This document shows, piece by piece, positions 45,992 to 53,328 of a stretch of 64,000 nucleotides of DNA. The DNA is from VRUE01 sp963816785 (lineage in GTDB: Bacteria; Actinomycetota; Thermoleophilia; Solirubrobacterales; 70-9): positions 1,240,001-1,304,000 of the forward strand of contig CAWFLL010000004.1 in NCBI GenBank assembly GCA_963816785.1, given 5' to 3'. The first letter of the stretch is position 1, and each line of letters opens with the position of its first letter. Below the pieces are notes generated by a model, which saw nothing but the letters and a program-made list of their open reading frames with translations, had not been told where the DNA came from and made no database searches. The position numbers and the translations under genes are program-made.

Positions 45992-46624
45992 ATGCCCGCC
46001 GAGGAGTGGAGGACCGCCGAGCATGTCGATCACTATCTAGAGCGGGCGGATCAGTTTCCGCGCCGCGCGGAGGGTGAGAGCGTCCTGCTCGAACACGTGC
46101 CCCGCGACGCTCGTTGCATCCTCGACCTCGGGACGGGCGACGGCCGGCTGCTGGCCCTACTCGGGGGCGATCGTCCCGAGATGGTCGGCGTTGGCCTTGA
46201 CTTCTCCGAGCTCATGCTCGAGGGAGCGCGCCGGCGCTTCGCCGGCGAGGAGCGGTTCGAGCTCGTCGAACATGATCTCGACGTGCCCCTGCCCGCGCTC
46301 GGGCGCTTCGACGCCGTCGTCTCGTCGATGGCGATTCACCATCTCGAGGACGAGCGGAAGCGCTCGCTCTTCAGCGAGGTCTTCGACCTGCTCGAGCCGG
46401 GCGGGGTGTTCGCGAACTTCGAGCACGTGGCGTCGCCGACCCAGCGCCTGCACGCGGCATTCTTCGCGGCGATCGACGAGCCGCTGGAGTGCGAGGACCC
46501 CTCCGACCGCTTGGTCGACGTCGAGACGCAGCTCGGATGGCTTCGCGACGTCGGCTTCGACGACGTCGACTGCTACTGGAAGTGGCTCGAGATGGCCCTC
46601 CTCATCGGGGTCAGGCAGGCCTGA
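45992..46624 (+). CDS. Class I SAM-dependent methyltransferase
   Basis: A 210-residue Rossmann methyltransferase: motif I ILDLGTGDGRLLALL, motif II VGVGLDFSELML, then VEHDLDVPLP and FDAVVSSMAIHHLEDE (motif IV) and LLEPGGVFANFEHV. It methylates an unidentified small molecule or lipid. It is the last ordinary gene before the tRNA-Val remnant array, which begins 18 bp after its stop. Confidence 0.87.
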   Translation: MPAEEWRTAEHVDHYLERADQFPRRAEGESVLLEHVPRDARCILDLGTGDGRLLALLGGDRPEMVGVGLDFSELMLEGARRRFAGEERFELVEHDLDVPLPALGRFDAVVSSMAIHHLEDERKRSLFSEVFDLLEPGGVFANFEHVASPTQRLHAAFFAAIDEPLECEDPSDRLVDVETQLGWLRDVGFDDVDCYWKWLEMALLIGVRQA

Positions 46625-46642
46625 GAGCGCTGCGGGATGCGA

Positions 46643-46684
46643 TGGGCGGTTCCGGGCTCGAACCAGTGACCTCCTGCTTGTAAG
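46643..46684 (-). repeat. tRNA-Val 3'-half copy 1 (attachment-site scar)
   Basis: These 42 bp match the 3' half of the tRNA-Val gene (53234-53275), from the anticodon loop CTTACAAG through the T-arm to the discriminator base, with one mismatch. The 5' half of the tRNA is absent and unrelated DNA follows. This is the form left when an element integrates in the anticodon-loop-to-3'-end segment of a tRNA gene. Confidence 0.85.
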
Positions 46685-46810
46685 TTGGGCCAACCAGCTG
46701 CTGTTTGCTGCCGTTTGTGACGCTTTTCCTGCAAATCGGCCACTTCGCTCCAAAGTCGGCGTCATCTGCTCCTGATCTGCTGCCGTCTGTCGCTTCCAAG
46801 AAGCTTCCAT
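46685..46810 (-). pseudogene. Integrase 3'-tail remnant 1
   Basis: Minus-strand DNA abutting tRNA-Val copy 1 encodes MEASWKRQTAADQEQMTP, homologous to the tails beside copies 2-4. The upstream catalytic part is missing. Identification as an integrase tail rests on the fourth copy, which keeps a tyrosine-recombinase motif next to the same tail. Confidence 0.6.
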
Positions 46811-46898
46811 CGGGCAACTCCCCCGGAGGCTTCATGGGGGATCTACAGCGCACCCCTAGACCAGCGGAAGGTGGGCAGCCAGCTGAAGCCCCATCGCG

Positions 46899-47594
46899 CT
46901 ATGGGTCGCTTGGCCTGAAGCTCACACCCTCCATTGAGGTGAACGCTTGTGCCTCGCCCGCCTGGGTGGCGTTGAAGGTACGCGAGCGCACCGATCCGTC
47001 CGCCTCGATCTCGATCGTGCCGAAGTGGGCTTGATCAAGGGTCGCCGGCCAGTTGGTGCTACGCGCCGGCCGCAGCCCCGGGGGCAGAACGAAGATGACG
47101 TCGCTGCCAGGAACCGGTTGTCTCACCGATCCCTTCAGATGGACAACGCCGTTTGCGTCCTTCCAGTAGGCGGGTTGGTCATATTCGTTGCCGTAGGGCA
47201 CCCAACCGTTGAGGAGATCGACCGGCGTCGCAGGCGGTACCGGCACAGTGCCGCCGAACCTGAAGGCGTTGTCGGCGCTGGTGGCGTTGTCGGCATGGCT
47301 GGCGTTCGGCACGGTCCCGAGGGTAGATGCGTCGATCTGTGCCCCGGTCAGCGTCCCCTTCTTAACTTTGGCAGCGATGATCGCCTCATCGCTCACCTTG
47401 GCGGTCGTCACCGCGTTGTTCTTGATTTTCGCCGGGGTGACCGCGTTCCTCTTGAGCTGCTTGGGTCCGACCGAGTTCTTGCCCAGTTGGGAGGCTGCGT
47501 AGGCGGCTCCGCCGCTCAGCAACAGAAACAGGCAAAGCGTCGAAACCACGTTGGAGTAGGTCAGCCTGCCGCGCAGTTTCGTGCTGTGTCTCAT
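46899..47594 (-). CDS. Exported decapeptide-repeat protein (paralogue 1), cargo of module 1
   Basis: A 231-residue protein. It has an N-terminal basic stretch, an export segment (VVSTLCLFLLLSGGAAYAAS) and then tandem ten-residue units: NSVGPKQLKR, NAVTPAKIKN, NAVTTAKVSD, EAIIAAKVKK, GTLTGAQIDA, STLGTVPNAS. A beta-rich C-terminal head closes with EGVSFRPSDP. The repeat implies an elongated stalk bearing a globular head at the cell surface. The start at 47594 follows AGGAGGG. Three paralogues lie at 55310-57425. It is the only gene in the module between tRNA-Val copies 1 and 2. Role unknown. Confidence 0.8.
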   Translation of the reverse strand: MRHSTKLRGRLTYSNVVSTLCLFLLLSGGAAYAASQLGKNSVGPKQLKRNAVTPAKIKNNAVTTAKVSDEAIIAAKVKKGTLTGAQIDASTLGTVPNASHADNATSADNAFRFGGTVPVPPATPVDLLNGWVPYGNEYDQPAYWKDANGVVHLKGSVRQPVPGSDVIFVLPPGLRPARSTNWPATLDQAHFGTIEIEADGSVRSRTFNATQAGEAQAFTSMEGVSFRPSDP

Positions 47595-47695
47595 TTGGCC
47601 CTCCTGCGGGTTGCGGCTCATTGCTTGGCCCATCCTAGGGCCAAGGGCCGCAGCAACGGTGGTTCTCCGCGCGGTCTCAAAGGGGGGCCGGGTTA

Positions 47696-47738
47696 TGGGC
47701 GGTACCGGGCTCGAACCAGTGACCTGCCTGCTTGTAAG
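47696..47738 (-). repeat. tRNA-Val 3'-half copy 2 (attachment-site scar)
   Basis: Identical to the 3' half of tRNA-Val at 53234-53275 except for one extra G in the anticodon-stem side. Beyond the anticodon-loop end the sequence switches to the same kind of integrase tail as at copy 1 (TTGGGCC then CAGCTGCTGG on the plus strand). Confidence 0.85.
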
Positions 47739-47870
47739 TTGGGCCCAGCTGCTGGCGTCTACTGCCGCATGTAGCGGTTCGGCTGCAATTGGGCTCATTC
47801 GGCTCGATTTGGTGTGATCTGCTGCCCTTCTGCTGCGGTCTGTTGCTTCCAGGAGGCTTCCACGACGCGG
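47739..47870 (-). pseudogene. Integrase 3'-tail remnant 2
   Basis: The minus strand encodes VEASWKQQTAAEGQQITP and then in-frame stops before tRNA-Val copy 2. It is alignable with remnants 1, 3 and 4. No catalytic domain remains. Confidence 0.6.
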
Positions 47871-48008
47871 GTCCCGTTCGGTTGGCCGCGATGCCCCCTT
47901 TTCCCCCAGCAGGCTGGGGGGATACGTGGGTAATGCAGCAGCTCACGCTTTCGGCCTCGGAAGGGGAGTCGCCGCGGACGGGAACCACCCGCCCGATAGG
48001 TTGGGCGG

Positions 48009-49147
48009 ATGACGACTCGGGTCCTGGTCCTCGGCGCAGGCTTCGGCGGTCTCGAGCTGGCCGACCTCCCTGTCGGAGGCGCTGGGCGACGAGATCGAGG
48101 TGACGATGATCGACCAGAACGACTCGTTCGTCTTCGGGTACTCGAAGCTCGACGTGATGTTCGGGCGACGTTCGGCGGCCGAGGTCCACATCCCCTACAG
48201 CGACTTCGCCAAGCCGGGGGTGCGGCTGCTGCGCGAGACCGTCGTCGCGATCGATCCCGAGGCGCGCTCGGTCACCACCGATCGAGGGAGTGCACGAGGC
48301 CGAGTTCCTCGTCGTCGCCCTCGGCGCCGACTACGACATCGAGGCGACACCGGGCCTGGCCGAGGGAGGTCACGAGTTCTACTCGGTCGCCGGCGCCGAA
48401 CGAGCTGGCCGAGCTGCTTCCCACCTTCAGCGCCGGCAGGGTCGTGATCGGCGTCTGCGGAGCGCCCTTCAAGTGCCCACCGGCGCCGAGCGAGGCGGCC
48501 CTGCTGATGCACGACCATCTTTCGGGTCGAGGCATCCGGGACGAGTGCGAGATCTCGCTCCTGATGCCGTTGCCGAGCCCCGTTCCACCCTCTCCGGAGG
48601 CCTCGGCGGCGCTGCTGACCGCCTTCTCCGAGCGCGATATCGAGTTTCATCCCGGCGCCAGGATCGCCTCGCTCGACCCGGACCGCTCCGTCGTCCTCCT
48701 CGAGGACGGCGAGGAGGTTCCCTACGACCTCTTCCTCGGAGTCCCCAAGCACCGCGCCCCGGACGTCGTCCGGGAGAGCGGGATGACCACCGACGGCTAC
48801 GTCCCGGTCGACTCGGCGACGCTCGAGACGGCGTTCCCCGGCGTCTACGCGGTCGGGGATGTCGCCACCGTCGGCGTCCCGAAGGCCGGAGTCTTCTCCG
48901 AGGGCGCCGCCCGCGTCGTCGCCGCGGAGCTGATCGCCCGCGTGCGCGACGGCCAGATGCCGGACGACTACGACGGTCGCGGCTCCTGCTACGTCGAGTT
49001 CGGCTCGGACCGGGTCGGTCGCGTCGACATCGACTTCCTGACCGGGCCGAAGCCGACCGGTGTCTTCCAGCAGCCGTCCGCCTGCGCTCGTCAGCCGAGA
49101 AGGAGGAGTTCGGCTCGAGCCGCTTCGCCCGCTGGTTCGGCGGCTGA
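48009..49147 (+). CDS. FAD-dependent pyridine-nucleotide/sulfide:quinone-type oxidoreductase; frame broken, cargo of module 2
   Basis: The composite starts MTTRVLVLGAGFGGLELA (FAD-binding GxGxxG). It continues EVTMIDQNDSFVFGYSKLDV, LVVALGADYD, GRVVIGVCGAPFKCPPAPSE with a Cys placed as in sulfide:quinone oxidoreductases, and FPGVYAVGDVATVGVPKAGVF for the second FAD motif. It likely passes electrons from sulfide or NADH to quinone. Frames change near 48065, 48290, 48400 and 49075; the composite ends EFGSSRFARWFGG at 49147. Whether the Cys pattern is sufficient for SQR activity is uncertain. Confidence 0.72.
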
Positions 49148-49205
49148 CCCCCGACACTCGGCGTTCCCATCTGCCGCCGAGGAGTCAAGCTCCCCGGGGT
49201 CTCGG

Positions 49206-49234
49206 CGATGGGCGATGCGTGGCTCGAATACGTG
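49206..49234 (-). repeat. Degenerate core-like copy resembling tRNA-Val copy 3
   Basis: Plus-strand GATGGGCGATGCG, then GGCTCGAA and ACG, agrees with the start of copy 3 (49937-49965) at about 25 of 29 positions, including bases that differ from the real tRNA-Val. It lies inside a short open frame (49208-49333, MGDAWLEYVGNPVP...), so coding coincidence cannot be excluded. If real, it is a fifth scar splitting module 2. Confidence 0.4.
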
Positions 49235-49329
49235 GGCAACCCAGTGCCAGCTCTGCTTGGCCCCAGTGGCGAGACGTTCAGTTTCGACCTCGACCTGTCA
49301 GACGCCTTCCTGTCTCACAGCGCGATCGC

Positions 49330-49503
49330 TTAGGACCGCTCACCTTCCCCGGCCTCTGCATCGGCAACCGCCCAGCCAAGCCGCTCGATCAGCTGGGCTG
49401 CGTGATGCTCGCTTTCCAAGTGTGCCGGCTGAACGTCCTCCCGGAGGGTGACTGCGCTGTTGTGCTCGGTGGTAGATGTACTCATGACGATGATCGTAGG
49501 CAT
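49330..49503 (-). CDS. Small soluble protein (57 aa), unknown
   Basis: The ATG at 49503 is preceded by the strong ribosome site AGAGAGGAAG. The peptide MPTIIVMSTSTTEHNSAVTL continues with a helix-forming acidic part (EDVQPAHLESEHHAAQLIERLGWAV). Good initiation signals and a protein-like composition support expression. An internal ATG at 49485 is an alternative start. No family recognised. It lies in module 2 between tRNA-Val copies 2 and 3. Confidence 0.5.
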   Translation of the reverse strand: MPTIIVMSTSTTEHNSAVTLREDVQPAHLESEHHAAQLIERLGWAVADAEAGEGERS

Positions 49504-49938
49504 TGCTTGCTTCCTCTCTCTTGGGGCATCAATGGGTTTCGCCGTGAGGCGAAAGGGGTTCCGCATCCGGTAACGACGGGTACTCGATCGATTGGGCGGC
49601 CCTGTGATTCCCATCGGCGCGATGGACTTCGCCCCGTCGTCGTGCTGCTCGTCTGGGACAGCCCTACCTCTTACCTCCTTGCCCTCCGTATCGAGTCGCG
49701 CGGAAGGAAGAGCGAAAGCCCCAGCGAGCGAGAAATACACCGGCCTGACGTTGCTAGGCGCAGAGCCAGCAACGACGTTACTGCATGGAAGCAATGGGCC
49801 AAACGCCCCGCACAGGGCTCTCCGCTGTCGCAGCAATCGAGACTCGCGATCTGTGGCAGCTCTACGAGTCGATCGGCAGGAACCTGCGCACCCGGGAATC
49901 CACGCATGAGGAGGCTCTGCCAAGGGAACTGATGGCGA
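49504..49938. other. Non-coding or decayed interval
   Basis: No open frame here has both a credible start and a protein-like composition. Short frames run in several directions and look like chance. It separates the 57-residue gene from tRNA-Val copy 3 and is probably decayed element DNA. Confidence 0.4.
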
Positions 49939-49980
49939 TGGGCGATGCGAGGCTCGAACACGCGGCCTCCTGCTTGTAAG
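49939..49980 (-). repeat. tRNA-Val 3'-half copy 3 (diverged attachment-site scar)
   Basis: The anticodon-loop side CCTCCTGCTTGTAAG is identical to tRNA-Val, but the T-arm/acceptor part has several changes (GGGCGATGCGAGGCTCGAAC). Again an integrase-tail remnant begins exactly where the tRNA similarity stops. Confidence 0.75.
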
Positions 49981-50110
49981 TGCGCCAACCTGCTGCCCTC
50001 TGCGGCGGCTTGTCGTCCCTTGTCTGCAAGTCGCCTACGTAAACCGCGTACCGGGGCGTCGTCGTCTGTCGTTCTGCTGCCACTTGTTGCTTCCAAGAAG
50101 GCAGACAGTT
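49981..50110 (-). pseudogene. Integrase 3'-tail remnant 3
   Basis: The minus strand encodes SWKQQVAAERQTTTP before tRNA-Val copy 3, alignable to MEAPWKRQVAAERQRASP of remnant 4. The remainder of the integrase is absent. Confidence 0.6.
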
Positions 50111-50278
50111 GATCCGGTTGCATGCGCTCCAGCGACCCGAGCGCAAGCCGGCGCGCAAGTCGGTCGCGCAGCCGCCTGACCGGATCATGCCGTGGAGCAA
50201 GCCCGAGCCACTATTCCGCGAGACTACCCTTGGAGGAGCCGAGTTCTCTCCCAATGGCACTTCTCCGGAGGTGATCTC

Positions 50279-51016
50279 ATGAAGGTGCTGGTCCTCTACG
50301 CCCACTACAACCCCTCCTCCTTCACCCACGCCATCCTTGAGCAGGTCACCGGAGGGCTTGAGGACGGCGGACACGACTTCAAGGTGAACGACCTCAACGC
50401 CATCGGCTTCGATCCGGTCTTTCGCCTCGAGGACTCCGTCCAGTTCGCCCACGAGTCGGTTCCTGAGGAGCTATTGGAGGAGATGAATCCCGCCGAAACC
50501 ATCGTGGAGCTCGCCGGCGGCCCAATCCGGCGCTGGATGGCGCGGCGCTGGCTCCGGGACAAGAGCCTCACCGAGATCGTCGAGGCCATCGGAGAGCACA
50601 AACCCAAGGACGTGATGGAGCATCAGGCGCTGGTCGCCGAGGCCGAGGGGCTGATCTTCATCGCTCCGGTGTTCTGGATGGGCTTCCCTGCGCAACTCAA
50701 AGGCTGGCTCGAGCGGATCTTCGCTTACGGGTTCGCCTACACCCTGACCCCGGAGGGCTGGAAAGGGAACCTGGAGGGCAGGGTTCCTCTCCTAACTCAG
50801 GAGAAGGGGCTGATCATCACTCCCACCTTCTTCACCGAGGAGGAGTACGACAAGGGATGGCGAGAGGCGATGGACACCGTCCTTTGCGACTGGGGCTTGG
50901 AGATGGCCGGGGTCAAGCACGCCGAGCACGTCTACTTCTACGCGGTACCAGCTGTGGGCGAGGACGCTCGGCGCGCGTATCTGCAGGAGGCCTATCGGCT
51001 AGGTAGGGACTTTTAG
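50279..51016 (+). CDS. NAD(P)H-dependent flavodoxin-fold oxidoreductase (NQO1/KefF type), cargo of module 3
   Basis: A 245-residue protein starting MKVLVLYAHYNPSSFTHAIL, the FMN/FAD-phosphate loop of the NAD(P)H:quinone oxidoreductase/flavodoxin_2 family. It continues with IFIAPVFWMGFPAQLKGWLERIFAYGFAY, the family hallmark around the isoalloxazine site. It reduces quinones or nitro compounds by two electrons. The ATG at 50279 has an ideal GGAGGTGA upstream. Reading frame is intact. It is the only gene between tRNA-Val copies 3 and 4. Confidence 0.88.
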   Translation: MKVLVLYAHYNPSSFTHAILEQVTGGLEDGGHDFKVNDLNAIGFDPVFRLEDSVQFAHESVPEELLEEMNPAETIVELAGGPIRRWMARRWLRDKSLTEIVEAIGEHKPKDVMEHQALVAEAEGLIFIAPVFWMGFPAQLKGWLERIFAYGFAYTLTPEGWKGNLEGRVPLLTQEKGLIITPTFFTEEEYDKGWREAMDTVLCDWGLEMAGVKHAEHVYFYAVPAVGEDARRAYLQEAYRLGRDF

Positions 51017-51106
51017 ATTCTCACGGGCGCACCGAGCGCGCAGATTTGGGTGCCACCAACAGCGGTTCGGGTCGGGGCGGCGATCGAGTCGCTGACCCGC
51101 CACGAG

Positions 51107-51129
51107 AAAAACCCCCGCCGTTAGCGGGG
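51107..51129 (-). terminator. Rho-independent terminator (minus strand)
   Basis: On the minus strand a CCCCGC/GCGGGG stem (loop TAACG) is followed by G and TTTTT, the classical intrinsic-terminator form. It would end leftward transcription coming from the integrase-remnant side, and may also act on the rightward oxidoreductase gene. Confidence 0.65.
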
Positions 51130-51139
51130 CTTTCCCGAA

Positions 51140-51150
51140 TGGGCGGTACC
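51140..51150 (-). repeat. tRNA-Val 3'-end copy 4 (short attachment-site scar)
   Basis: Only the acceptor end TGGGCGGTACC remains, directly followed by the fourth integrase remnant. Alone it is too short to be convincing; position and neighbour make it so. Confidence 0.5.
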
Positions 51151-51362
51151 GCTGCGGTCTGCTGCGGTCTGTGGCGATTCCCCGCAAACCGTGGGTTTCG
51201 TCCCTGGGTCGGGGGACGCCCGCTGCCGTCTCCTGGGTCGGGGACGCCCGCTGCCGTTCTGCTGCGACTTGTCGCTTCCACGGCGCTTCCATACCGCGAC
51301 CCCGCCGACGCCAGCCGGGTATCGAATGTATGCCGCAGATCGTGGAAGCGGTGATCGAATGG
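51151..51362 (-). pseudogene. Tyrosine recombinase remnant 4 with an H-x-L-R-H-T box
   Basis: The minus strand encodes FHDLRHTFDTRLASAG, the second catalytic box (H-x-x-R) of phage-type tyrosine recombinases. After a deletion and frame change comes the tail MEAPWKRQVAAERQRASP shared with remnants 1-3. The later W/H and catalytic Tyr boxes are gone. A tandem duplication of about 27 bp lies at 51203-51257. This copy identifies the whole tail family as integrase-derived. Confidence 0.75.
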
Positions 51363-51407
51363 GCCATTTCGGCTGTGCAATAGCCCCTTTGGTAGTAGCT
51401 TGAGCAT

Positions 51408-53168
51408 GTGGCAAAGTTGATCCGTCGGGGTGCGGCCGCCACTCTGGTGGCTTTCTGCGCCCTCTGCGGGGTCGCCGTTCCCGGCGTCGCCGCAGCTCCC
51501 GGGGATCTCGACCCCTCGTTCGGCGTCGGCGGCAAGGTCGTGCTTCCGTTCGGCGACGAGCCGTTCGGGAGGGGCGTCGCGATCCAGCCCGACGGCCGGA
51601 TCGTCGTCGCGGGTTCCGGGGGCGACCCGGCCCGATTCACCGTGTCCCGCCTCCTCCCGGACGGTGCCCTCGATCCCTCTTTCGGCGCGGGTGGCACGGT
51701 GACGACGGCGATAGGCGACTTCGCGGAGGCGAGGTCCGTCGCCGTCCAGCCCGACGGCAAGATCGTCGTCGTCGGCTCGGCCAAAGGCGCCGCCAACGGC
51801 GACTTCGCCTTCATCCGCTACGGGGCGGACGGCACCCCGGATCCGGGCTTCGGCGGCGGCGACGGGATCGTCGTCCTCCCGGTAGGCGCCGACCACGACG
51901 AGGCAAACGCGGTCTCGATCGGGGCAGATGGCAGGATCTACGCGACCGGGCGCTCCGTTCTCCCTGCCGACCAGGGGGCCGGAACGGTGGTCCTGATGCC
52001 CGGCGGGGAACCCGACGCCAGCTTCTCCGAAGACGGCACCGTCGTCGTGCAGACCCCGGTAAAAAACGACCAGGGCAAGGCCGTCGTCGCGCTGCCCGAC
52101 GGCAGGGTTCTGCTCGCGTGCGAGAGCGGCGCAGGGGTCGGCGCCGGCTTCGTGATCGTTCGCTTGCTCCCAAGCGGAGGATTCGACCCGAGCTTCACCG
52201 GCGGCGGGATCGTCGTGACGCCGATCCCGGGGGAAAACGTGGGCATGAGCGTTGGCAGGTCCACCGACCTGATCCAGCTCTCCGACGGCCGCTTCGTCGT
52301 CGCAGGCTACGGCTACGACTACGTCGGGGTACCGGCCGACTACGACTCCAAGTTCGCCCTTGCCCGCTACCTGCCCGAAGGGGAACTCGATCCGGGTTTC
52401 GGGTTCGGCGGGATCGCCGAGGCCCAGATCGTCTCCGGCGACGACTCCGCCGAGGCACTCGGTCTCCTGCCCGACGGCAGGCTCGGGCTCGGCGGCATCT
52501 ACCGGCCAACCGAATCGAGTTTCGCGCCGGCCCTGGCGAGGTTCGTGACTATCGGCGATCTCGACCCGACATTCGGCGCCGGGGGCGTGGTGACGAGCCC
52601 GCTCGTGCCGCCGGTCCAATCCGAGGACATCCGGGATCTGGCGATCGACGCGTTCGGGCGCATCGTCACCGTCGGCGTCGCATTGGAGCCGGGCGGTGCG
52701 CGCAAGGTCGTGGTCACCCGCTACGGGGACCCGCAGCCCACCGCGAACGGCCCAGTCGGCAACCGCCCGCCGCGCTCGCGGATGAAGAAGGTGCCACGCC
52801 TTGTTTCGGCCGGCGAGCTGAAGGGCTTTTCGGGCACCGCATCCGATCCGGACGGCAACGCCCTGCGGCGCGTGCAGATCGCCCTGGTGCGGCTCGTCGA
52901 CGGCGCCAAGGCGTCGAGGAGGAAGGAACCCGCGTGCCTCTCACTGCGAAGCCGGAAGCCGAAGTTCAAGCGGGCGTTGCCACGCAGGGGTGGTTGTGCC
53001 CAGCGCTGGCTCACCGTAAAGGGGAAGGCGAGGTGGCGGTTCCGGCTTCGCGGCCTCGTGCCGGCGGGCAGGTATGTCGTCTACTCGCGCGCGATCGACT
53101 CCGAGGGGCTCGCCGAGAGCAGTTTCGGCCGCGGGGCGGGCAACCGGTACGCGTTCCGGGTGCGCTGA
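51408..53168 (+). CDS. Exported delta-60 repeat (beta-propeller) protein, cargo of module 4
   Basis: A 586-residue protein with a Sec signal (LIRRGAAATLVAFCALCGVAVPGVAAA). About seven delta-60 units follow, of the kind GDLDPSFGVGGKV...RGVAIQPDGRIVVAGS, each with an LDPSFG-like turn and a PDGRI strand. The C-terminal domain is basic (RSRKPKFKRALPRRGGC) and ends in a strand YVVYSRAIDSEGLAESSFGRG. It is probably secreted or wall-associated; the role is unknown. The GTG at 51408 is used. Frame intact. It is the only gene between tRNA-Val copy 4 and the intact tRNA-Val. Confidence 0.82.
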   Translation: MAKLIRRGAAATLVAFCALCGVAVPGVAAAPGDLDPSFGVGGKVVLPFGDEPFGRGVAIQPDGRIVVAGSGGDPARFTVSRLLPDGALDPSFGAGGTVTTAIGDFAEARSVAVQPDGKIVVVGSAKGAANGDFAFIRYGADGTPDPGFGGGDGIVVLPVGADHDEANAVSIGADGRIYATGRSVLPADQGAGTVVLMPGGEPDASFSEDGTVVVQTPVKNDQGKAVVALPDGRVLLACESGAGVGAGFVIVRLLPSGGFDPSFTGGGIVVTPIPGENVGMSVGRSTDLIQLSDGRFVVAGYGYDYVGVPADYDSKFALARYLPEGELDPGFGFGGIAEAQIVSGDDSAEALGLLPDGRLGLGGIYRPTESSFAPALARFVTIGDLDPTFGAGGVVTSPLVPPVQSEDIRDLAIDAFGRIVTVGVALEPGGARKVVVTRYGDPQPTANGPVGNRPPRSRMKKVPRLVSAGELKGFSGTASDPDGNALRRVQIALVRLVDGAKASRRKEPACLSLRSRKPKFKRALPRRGGCAQRWLTVKGKARWRFRLRGLVPAGRYVVYSRAIDSEGLAESSFGRGAGNRYAFRVR

Positions 53169-53233
53169 GACCGCCGGCAAGGCTTTGCCGCGCGCCCCAT
53201 TGGGCCGAAGTCTGCTGATGCGGTTTCCGGTGA

Positions 53234-53307
53234 TGGGCGGTACCGGGCTCGAACCAGTGACCTCCTGCTTGTAAGGCAGGCGCTCTCCCAAACTGAGCTA
53301 ACCGCCC
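53234..53307 (-). tRNA. tRNA-Val(TAC)
   Basis: Complete cloverleaf on the minus strand: acceptor GGGCGGT/ACCGCCC with discriminator A, D-arm GCTC...GAGC, anticodon stem CCTGC/GCAGG with loop CTTACAA (anticodon TAC), T-arm ACTGG-TTCGAGC-CCGGT. No encoded CCA. Its 3' half is the sequence repeated at 46643, 47696, 49939 and, in part, 51140, marking it as the integration target. Confidence 0.95.
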
Positions 53308-53328
53308 TGGAGCTTTGATTCCCGCTTG

